From Aotearoamyces nothofagi (Eukaryota; Ascomycota; Leotiomycetes; Leotiales; Tympanidaceae), in contig JADDTR010000016.1 in assembly GCA_015345905.1 (NCBI GenBank), forward strand, positions 438,631 through 502,630: DNA of 64,000 bases, read 5' to 3'. Shown here piece after piece: positions 57,058-64,000 of this stretch. The position numbers and the translations under genes are program-made. Each line of letters opens with the position of its first letter. Position 1 is the stretch's first letter. Under the pieces are notes generated by a model. The model was not told the DNA's origin. It saw only the letters and a list, made by a program, of their open reading frames with translations, and did no database searches.

Positions 57058-57348
57058 ATGTCATACATGTTTGGAGTCTTGGTTGTGGGTTTTGGAGGGA
57101 ATCCCTCCGAGGGATTTGGGACTTTAGCGTTGAACTTGATGTAGATTTTTCAACGTAAATGTGAAGAAATCTATGATGATGTATACAGTATCTCGATAGG
57201 CACACTTCTGCCTCTGCTTCATCTCGTTGACTGCTATTATTACTCAGAGAAGTTGAATCTCATCGCTAGCTGATCGCATGCTTCTTCGGTCTATGGTCTC
57301 TAAAGGGCCTGCTAGCAATATACCAGATACAGGTTACACCAGAACCAG
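57058..57348. other. short spacer between the receptor and partner genes
   Basis: A 291-bp spacer. It holds a perfect hairpin GGAGGG-AAT-CCCTCC at 57094-57108, in the likely 3' UTR of the receptor gene. The promoter of the downstream gene must lie within this spacer or in the receptor's 3' end. Confidence 0.5.
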
Positions 57349-59676
57349 ATGGCGCTCGAAACTTTCGGAACAGCCGCGAGCTTCGCGGGCATCGTGGGGC
57401 TTGCTGGGCAGATCACTCAGGGATGCATATTCATGAAAGGCTTCGTAGACGATATTCAGAACGCCCCATCAGATATTAAAGCCTTATACGCGGAAATCGA
57501 GCTAGTCGGTGATATAGCCAACAAAATTCGTACATCCTTTGGTCGACCGAACCCTGACGTCCTCACAAACGAGTCAAATATAACCCGAGCTTTACAGCAA
57601 TGCCTCGACACAGTTGATCTGGTTAGCAAGGTGATCTCCGATGATGCCGAACGTTTTGCGGCAAATGATAGAGGCATGTGGTGGAGACGGATGAAGGTAG
57701 CTACGCGGAAGAAGGCCATGAAAGAATACCTTGACAGAATGGAAAGAACGAAGAGCCAACTACAGCTCATCATAACAAATATCAACCAAACTTCGATTCA
57801 CAATTTGCAACTTGCTGTGGACTTATCTCACAGGTCTATATTATCAACTGCTACTGCTGTTGATAGGATCCATAACCATGGAAGAACAAGTGTGCAGCTG
57901 AGCACAGATATTCAGAGCTCGATTTCGTCATTGAATACGAAGCTGAAGAGTATCGAGACCCATCTGGGAGATACGGCTATGGCAAATGCATTTTGCCAAG
58001 CAGGATTTCGAGACTCCCCATCAACCATTTCAGCAATGATGACTGAGGCCTGTTCTAGAGCCATCCAAACGCATATGGAGAGCAATCAAGCTTCCGTCTT
58101 GGAATCAGGTAGTTCAGATAGTCAGAGCATCGATTCCCACGATTCTATTAGAGAACCTCTTCATAGTTTGCCAGGCTTCCATTCCAGATCGTCCCCCACC
58201 GAACTTAGGAGTTCTATAGTCACCAGCAAAACTACACACAGGACCCCGCTTTTCAATGCCTTTGTGGAAACCAGGCAGCTCAAAAATGACAAGGAAAAAG
58301 CGTCAGGTACTTTGGATTCCAAAATCTCATCAAGATCCTACACTAGAGTACATGTACACTCAAATATATGGCCATGGAGGCGTGGTATGAGCATGGCCAT
58401 TTCAAGCTTGCCGGATGCCTATGTTATGAGTTGCGATATGCAGCTCAGAACCTACAACATCATTTCCTCAGAGTCTCCCATCTTTAAGGCATGTGAGGAT
58501 TTTGACCTGAGCAAAGCGAAGGAGCTTTTTACTGCTGGTCTCGCGTCGCCTTACGATGGATTTTGGAATGGCTCGCCAAAAACACTTTTAGATATTGTTA
58601 CTGAAAACCTCTTCGATCCATTTGATAGAGGCCATGACCTTGAAACTGCGAGACGCGGTGTAGAAGTGGTAAAATTCCTTATCGATTGCACTGGTGGTCG
58701 AGGCTGCTCTGTCGACATACGTCTTCTGCTTCTGCTTATTTGGGGTGAATGTAGTTTTACCTCCAAGGAAAACGCTTCAGTACACGCAGATGCAATTCGT
58801 TTATTACTTCGACATATTACTACTGATAAGTATTTCAATAGTATAGCACTAGCCATGTCACTTTCAGCAACCCATCATCCAGCCGGACAGGTTCTACTCC
58901 AGCAAGATAGCTGTGATGTTAATATACATAATCCTCTAGTATCCAAACACAAATATATGGAAACGGATTACCATATAGTAGATGATTTGGAGGTTGTCAA
59001 TTTAAGCAAGGCGATAGAGAGTCGAGACACGTATACTGCTTTCTCTGGCAGTATCGGATCTCTGAGTTTTCTACCATATAGACATTATGGGTTGCATAGT
59101 CTTATTGCCATGATCGAATTATCCGGGAGAGATGATGTAAGATACGGCTGCCTAAAGCGCTGTATTGTCCTATTAAAGCACGGCTGGGATCCTCAAGCCT
59201 GTCAACTTGTACTTGAGGGAGGTGGGGTTGGCAATGTATCTGCTCTTGGGTACGCGATTTGTGTAGGATTGAAAGACTTCTTTCAAGAAGCTCTCTATGA
59301 AGCTGGTTACGAATGGTCAGAAATCCAAGAGCTCATGGATGAGGGGCTGTACCTTGGTGTTCCAGCACTTCTTGACGGAACTGTCACGTATATCGATAGG
59401 AGCGAGTGTCGACAACAGTTTAAAGACAATTTAGCCACGGGGGCGTATTATCAGCTTAGAGACTATGTTGACATAGAAAAGGCTGCAGAGCAAATATATG
59501 CCAATGTTGAAGATTCTTATACAAGACGTTGGGCTTTTATATATGTTGAGGCTATTGAAGAGACTATAAAGGAAGCAAATCTTGCCTGGGCCCAGAAAAG
59601 GATACCAGGGGCTTGGTGTGGTGAAGAGGAAAGACTTATCCCAGGAGAAGACTTCGCATGGCTATTCAATTGGTGA
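57349..59676 (+). CDS. STAND N-terminal-domain protein without NTPase, next to the NLR
   Basis: A single exon encodes 775 residues. The first 60 (ETFGTAASFAGIVGLAGQIT, then FMKGFVDDIQNAPSDIKALYAEIELVGDIANKI) align by eye with the start of the neighbouring receptor (small-residue helix, then an F/K/D/I spacing and an E-I/L helix). The region to about 220 is helical and contains a WWRRMKVATRKKAMKEYLDRME piece. There is no Walker A or NACHT motif. The middle is Ser-rich. From about 375 (SSESPIFKACEDFDLSKAKELFTAGLASPYDG) a degenerate ankyrin-like unit begins, and the rest is helical with several LLL segments and cysteines. No signal peptide is visible. It may be a signalling partner, a decoy or a paralogue of the NLR; similar STAND-N/ankyrin-like proteins lacking NACHT occur in other fungi. 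Confidence 0.8.
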   Translation: MALETFGTAASFAGIVGLAGQITQGCIFMKGFVDDIQNAPSDIKALYAEIELVGDIANKIRTSFGRPNPDVLTNESNITRALQQCLDTVDLVSKVISDDAERFAANDRGMWWRRMKVATRKKAMKEYLDRMERTKSQLQLIITNINQTSIHNLQLAVDLSHRSILSTATAVDRIHNHGRTSVQLSTDIQSSISSLNTKLKSIETHLGDTAMANAFCQAGFRDSPSTISAMMTEACSRAIQTHMESNQASVLESGSSDSQSIDSHDSIREPLHSLPGFHSRSSPTELRSSIVTSKTTHRTPLFNAFVETRQLKNDKEKASGTLDSKISSRSYTRVHVHSNIWPWRRGMSMAISSLPDAYVMSCDMQLRTYNIISSESPIFKACEDFDLSKAKELFTAGLASPYDGFWNGSPKTLLDIVTENLFDPFDRGHDLETARRGVEVVKFLIDCTGGRGCSVDIRLLLLLIWGECSFTSKENASVHADAIRLLLRHITTDKYFNSIALAMSLSATHHPAGQVLLQQDSCDVNIHNPLVSKHKYMETDYHIVDDLEVVNLSKAIESRDTYTAFSGSIGSLSFLPYRHYGLHSLIAMIELSGRDDVRYGCLKRCIVLLKHGWDPQACQLVLEGGGVGNVSALGYAICVGLKDFFQEALYEAGYEWSEIQELMDEGLYLGVPALLDGTVTYIDRSECRQQFKDNLATGAYYQLRDYVDIEKAAEQIYANVEDSYTRRWAFIYVEAIEETIKEANLAWAQKRIPGAWCGEEERLIPGEDFAWLFNW

Positions 59677-59883
59677 AAGGATCAAATCGGAGGATCAAAC
59701 TTTAAGAGCTCTGCAAACTTATATCTGCATGAATCTTCCGATCACGGGGCGACAAACACTGAGATAAAGGGACTGACTATTATTACTAAAGACTTAGCAT
59801 GTGGTACGAGCATCCACCTCTATCATCATCGTCATCATCAGCATCATCATTGGGACCAGCCCGTGAAAAATCCAAGTCAAGAC

Positions 59884-61569
59884 TCAACAACTTGAATATC
59901 GCACTCCTCTCTTGCCCAACTCCTTCCTCCCAACACTCTCCTCGGGCCAGACCCAACCTCTTGCCCTCTTCGCCTCTCTCTTCTCTGCCAGCTGCGGTTC
60001 GGGCATCCACTCGTCCTTCGGCAAGCACTTCCGTCTCGTCCCCTCAGCTGGCGCACCAATCTCGGCCTTCCAGCCTACTTGTCCTGGCAACGGAACATCT
60101 CTCGCAAGCATGTGCAGATAGAACAGTGCTAGCAGAGCAGTCATCTTTGGCTCTCTCTCTACTACATTCCCGTCCCCGTCAATCTCGACTTCGGACTCCG
60201 TTGATGCCTTCTCGTGCGCAGCAAGCTGGATGCTCTGGACTTCGAGATAGCCGAAATGTGGAGTTGCTTCGGCACCATTACGGACGACTAAAAGCTCAAT
60301 CTCGGTCATGATAAAACCATATCGACAACCATGTTCGCGCATATGTTTGTGCAGGTGCGCTAGGCCACGGAGATACTCGACTTTCTTGTGGTTTCCTTCG
60401 ACGCGCATGCCTGAATTCCACCGGTCGAATGACTTGACGAGTCCTACAACGCGACCGAGACCACGGCCGTAAATTAGCTCCGAGGTGTCGTCTGTGTAGT
60501 TGGATATGAATGACGGTGGAGAGGTGCTACTAGATGGGGAGCTGCCGGCGGGCGAGGGACGCATCACGAGGTGACGATTTCCTTGTGCGAGCGCCAGAGC
60601 AGCATTAACTTTTTTGGCATAGAAGGAGGAATAAATGGCATGGAGCTCAGCTTCGGTTTCTGGATGTGCAATACGAGGAGGTGCTGGGTTGGGAAGGGAA
60701 TCTGAAGATAAAGAGATAGTAAGGAGCTCATGGAGACCCGGAATGGCGGAGATGGTGGAAGTAGTGAATGATGTCCAAGGGCGGATTTGACGAATATCCC
60801 ACCAGAAGTGCTTGGCGTTGGTATCACGAGCATGCATGTTGAGTTGGCGGACCAAAGAAGGAGCAGGATTAGAAGCGGTCAGGTATGTCATGAGAGTTGT
60901 AGATGGACCTTCAGGCATGGGCGCGAGGTCATCGTTGAAATCATCAAATGAGATCTCATTGCGCATTGGTGACGGCTCACGTGGAGTGGGATCGAAGAAA
61001 ACTTGAGGCACGAACGTCTCGGTCTGGGAGTTTGAGGCAATGTATGTTGGCATTTGGCGATAGGTTGGGAAGCCATATTTGCCAAGAGTTTGGCCATCAA
61101 GACTGCAGCTTGAAGATCTTCTCTGGTGGTTGGTGTTGTTGGTCATGGAGACGGGGGAGCATAATGTGGAAGATGAGCGACTATGGGATGGAGTTGACAA
61201 TCCCGAAGTAGCGATGGATACAGATTCGGGATTGGTGTAACTCCGAGTATGCCCGGGTCTCCAACTAGATTGTCCCTTGGCAACTAGATTCTTTTTCAGA
61301 CGCTTTGGTGCAGACTCAATTGCTTGATCCTGTGGTCGAATCTTGGGCAGCAACAATGGGCCATGCTGTCGGATGGGTGACTTGACTGGTGTAGCCAATT
61401 GAGTGTTGAGAGATTCAGGTGAAGAATGCTGAGAGTACACGGAATGTTGAGAACTATGAGGAGTTGTTTGACTGTGGCAATTGTTGAAAGCGGCATCCTG
61501 AAAAGCTAGCTCATATGAATACTCGGGGGGTGTGGTTGGCCCAAATGAGAAGTTGTAGTCGAAAGACAT
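59884..61569 (-). CDS. conserved fungal protein of unknown function
   Basis: A single exon encodes 561 residues. The first 190 are Ser/Thr/Gln/His-rich and disordered. From about 200 a folded region begins: FFDPTPREPSP..ISFDDFNDDLAPMPEGPS, then KHFWWDIRQIRPWTSF, then RGLGRVVGLVKSFDRWNSGMRV. CRYGFIMTEIELLVVRNG and HFGYLEVQSIQL are followed by a helical end with conserved Trp and Pro. The strand-Glu-x-Glu and LEVQ pattern loosely recalls PD-(D/E)XK nuclease-like folds, but I cannot establish this. I have seen the WWDIR...RPW layout in uncharacterised Pezizomycotina proteins. The C-terminal part is Lys/Arg/Trp-rich. The gene lies tail-to-tail with the receptor partner (207-bp spacer). Confidence 0.75.
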   Translation of the reverse strand: MSFDYNFSFGPTTPPEYSYELAFQDAAFNNCHSQTTPHSSQHSVYSQHSSPESLNTQLATPVKSPIRQHGPLLLPKIRPQDQAIESAPKRLKKNLVAKGQSSWRPGHTRSYTNPESVSIATSGLSTPSHSRSSSTLCSPVSMTNNTNHQRRSSSCSLDGQTLGKYGFPTYRQMPTYIASNSQTETFVPQVFFDPTPREPSPMRNEISFDDFNDDLAPMPEGPSTTLMTYLTASNPAPSLVRQLNMHARDTNAKHFWWDIRQIRPWTSFTTSTISAIPGLHELLTISLSSDSLPNPAPPRIAHPETEAELHAIYSSFYAKKVNAALALAQGNRHLVMRPSPAGSSPSSSTSPPSFISNYTDDTSELIYGRGLGRVVGLVKSFDRWNSGMRVEGNHKKVEYLRGLAHLHKHMREHGCRYGFIMTEIELLVVRNGAEATPHFGYLEVQSIQLAAHEKASTESEVEIDGDGNVVEREPKMTALLALFYLHMLARDVPLPGQVGWKAEIGAPAEGTRRKCLPKDEWMPEPQLAEKREAKRARGWVWPEESVGRKELGKRGVRYSSC

Positions 61570-63799
61570 AGCTGCCAGACTTTTAGGAAACCATTAGACT
61601 TCTTCTTCCTCTAATAGACGAATTTATGGCCATAAACTCACGCAATGATCACGATGACGGTGATGATGGAGAGATGTCTATTAGACACTATCGATTAAGT
61701 GGATTTCGAAGGAGCCAGCTCCAAACAGCAAGGAGATTCGTCCGAGCACAGCTCAGCTCTTATTACGGCAACAGCAAGAGGAAAAGATCTAGAGGACAAG
61801 AGAGACGAGAGACGAGACTTTCTTTCAGAAGAAGCTATTCGAACCAACAAGACGGAATGGCAGAAAGGTCCAACAGCCAACACAGGCATACTTATCCTCG
61901 GGGCTCCAGCTTCCAATGCAGGACAGGACGATCCTCGCAGGGAAGCGGAGGACGATCTAAAAACAAATCCGAAACGCAGAGGCAGTGCGGAGGGAGCAGG
62001 GCAGGGAGCTCTTCGATGAAATGGGCGCATGTTTCTTGGTCGAGGCCGCCCGGCCGGATAGTTCGTCGTCAGTTGGCGCCGCTGGGGAAGGTCGTACTGC
62101 GGACAAGCCCGCGCTGCACCTGCGCTGCACTGCAGCCGGCCGTACAGGCGTGCTGTGCTGGCCACGCCGGCCGGTAGGGGGGAGCACAGGGCCAGACAGG
62201 ACCAGGAAGCCCGCCATCTGCGCGTCCGACCCGACACACCGACACACCGACACCTGCAGGCGTCTATGAGTCATATTTAGACACCCCCGGCGACTGGTCC
62301 GCGCCGTCCTCTGTCCCCGCCGGGATCGCATGCACGGCGGCTCGTGGCGGAGGGGGGAGGGGGGGCGAGTGTAACGGCCTCCTCGCGCGTCAAGCAAAAC
62401 GGCGTCGGGTCGGCGCGTCGGCGCGTGGGCGCGTGATCCAGGTAAATATAGACCCGCGGGCGCCAGGATGGGCGGCGGCTTTAGAGGCAGGGTGGGCGAG
62501 GCCGGTGCGACGGCCGTGCTGTGGGACAGCTGGGCTGGGCGAGCTATAGCTCCAGCGGCTGCAGAGTGAAACCGCGTCATCTACACGCGCTGTATGCGTA
62601 ATGCTGCCTGTCTCGCCGTGAGCACGACGCCTGGCCGCTTAGAGTTTGATGAGAGGGGAGAGGGAGGGTTCCCATAGCCGCCGCCTTGCCGGGCGCGTAG
62701 AGTGCGGCTGTGCTGTGCTGTGCTGTGCAATGTCCCCCTCTTCCTTCTCTCTCCCTCTCTCCCCTCCTCCTCTCTGCCACGTCGGCCCAGCGTACCCGAT
62801 CCCGTGACGCCGTTCTCGATCCTGCCTGCAACAGATATCGGCTCGAAGCACGACGGAAGGGAAGCACAGATCGACCCGGTCACGCAGCTCTAGACGCCCC
62901 GAGGCGAGCTCCGAAAGCGCGTAACGGCCGCCCGAATAGGCAGCCCCCTCCATGATTCGTCCCCCGCGACGCGCGCGCGCGGACAGGGCGTCGGCTAGGC
63001 GACGCGACGCCGACGCGGACGCGCTGCAGCGGAGCGAAGAGTGCCCGAGCGCGAGCCCGCCCTGCCGCAACCCCGCAAGATGCGGAGCCGAGCCAGCGAC
63101 GAGTCACGGTGCGTCTGGTCTGGTCGGGGATCCTGGTTGGTCCGCGCTGCCCCTGCCATGTTTCGACCTTGCGGATGTTTCAGATCGGTGACTCACGCCA
63201 TGACGATGCTGCTGTTCCGTAGCTGCGATCGCGAGATTCCCTCGAGCGAGATATCTGGGTGCTGACGTCGCGGGCCTCGACGGTGCGCGGTGGAGATCTT
63301 GCCTGCGTGGCTGTACTGGACGGTACGGTACGGACTGGATGCGAGCTTGCTCTGCGGATCGGGTGTCGGACTATCTCCCATCCTGCATGTGGTGATGTGA
63401 GAGGTTTGTGCATAGAGGTTCGTAGAGGGCTTCTGATTCGAGGCCGAGGCTGAGGCGGTCCAGCTCTCGCCGTCTCCTCTTCGTGCTCTCTTGTACTGTG
63501 CATGCAGTGATAACTTGACCCAGCTGCCGATATGTCGTGGTTTGCAGCAGTACTGATACAGTGGTGGCATACCTTTTACTCTCTCGTCAACCATCACAGC
63601 GCCGAAGGGAATGCCGAGGTGCGTGATTAAAAGTCTTGTTCATTAATTAACACTCTTCAGTCTATGTCATCGCCTGCGGTTCTATCCGGGCGGGGGGGTT
63701 CCAACTCCATTGCAATGCATTGTTCCAGCCAAAGCCAACCTTATCCCTTCCCACACTCTATCCCGTCCAAACAAACTCCTCTGATCTTATCACACCTGC
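61570..63799. other. GC-rich 2.2-kb intergenic region
   Basis: The upstream region of the gene starting at 61569. From about 62000 to 63150 it is strongly GC- and CpG-rich, with CGACACAC and GCGTCGGCGCG short repeats and a TGTGC repeat at about 62710-62728. Many overlapping open frames on both strands are composition artefacts; none has a domain. TATA-like AGGTAAATATAGAC is seen near 62442. Confidence 0.5.
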
Positions 63800-64000
63800 T
63801 CAGCCCGTCCACCCTTGCCCTCCTGCATTTTGCCTCCTGCTTCTGAAATAATCATAACTCGTTGGCTCATCCACTGGTTCTTCTTCTTGTTGGGGTAGTC
63901 CACCATATCCGCGAGGGCCACCACCCAAGAATCCTGGTGCTCTTCGCTCTAGAGATTCTTCCCTTGGATGACGTCTCAGACTTGCAACAGGACTTGCAAC
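63800..64000 (-). CDS. 3' end of a gene running off the window
   Basis: On the minus strand a frame is open from the window edge to TGA at 63802-63800 (66 codons). It reads VASPVASLRRHPREESLERR, then a Gly/Pro-rich GFLGGGPRGYGGLPQQEEE and PVDEPTSYDYFRSRRQNAGG, ending GWTG. Composition and a clean stop suggest the disordered C-terminus of a real protein. The product is unknown, and the gene body lies beyond 64000. Confidence 0.45.
   Translation of the reverse strand, partial: VASPVASLRRHPREESLERRAPGFLGGGPRGYGGLPQQEEEPVDEPTSYDYFRSRRQNAGGQGWTG

Noticed and set aside
61957-62580. A 207-codon minus-strand frame
   Set aside because: Arg/Pro/Ser-rich artefact of GC-rich DNA without recognisable features.

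Overview
The window reads as nuclear DNA of a filamentous ascomycete (Pezizomycotina; Leotiomycetes is my guess, with low confidence). The evidence is short introns of 50-210 bp with GTRNGT donors and CTAAC/CTGAC branch sites, a Zn(II)2Cys6 regulator, a DEF1 orthologue with long glutamine-rich tails, and a large NACHT-ankyrin receptor of the kind expanded in filamentous fungi. I see no rRNA, tRNA, CRISPR or intact transposon. Gene models were spliced by hand from reading-frame continuity.

Left part (1-18 kb). A GC-rich leader is followed by a disordered conserved fungal protein (1749-3096). Next comes a divergent pair of cysteine-rich genes: a 49-residue ORF on the minus strand (4228-4377) and a 328-residue protein with a duplicated C-x2-C-x4-C-x3-H module (5237-6223). 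A six-exon Uls1-like SNF2/RING translocase (6912-11445) and an alpha/beta-hydrolase with a very long disordered N-terminus (12463-15345) follow, both on the minus strand. A fatty-acid-hydroxylase-superfamily membrane protein lies at 16790-17877.

Middle part (18-43 kb). Here are a kelch membrane protein (18642-21310), a cysteine-free secreted helical protein (22004-22733), and a gene-poor 4.5-kb stretch with tandem repeats and scattered coding-like fragments. A Zn2Cys6 regulator (27256-28845) comes next. A housekeeping block follows: a membrane-anchored deubiquitinase (29338-31383), mitochondrial ribosomal bL9m (31859-32793), class II fructose-bisphosphate aldolase (33891-35141), a Kes1/Osh4-type oxysterol-binding protein (35643-36970), a disordered two-pass membrane protein (37762-40230) and an AT-hook-like acidic protein carrying a coding minisatellite (41244-42474).

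Right part (43-64 kb). A conserved, probably mitochondrial protein (43996-45279) is divergent to DEF1 (45784-48765). Then comes the most interesting locus: a four-exon, 2,208-residue STAND receptor (N-terminal fungal STAND domain, NACHT, about 25 ankyrin-like repeats; 50190-57057), followed 291 bp downstream on the same strand by a 775-residue gene (57349-59676). That second gene begins with a similar N-terminal domain but has no NTPase. The two look like a sensor/partner or paralogous receptor pair in fungal non-self recognition. A conserved fungal protein (59884-61569), a long GC-rich intergenic region and the 3' end of one more minus-strand gene close the window.
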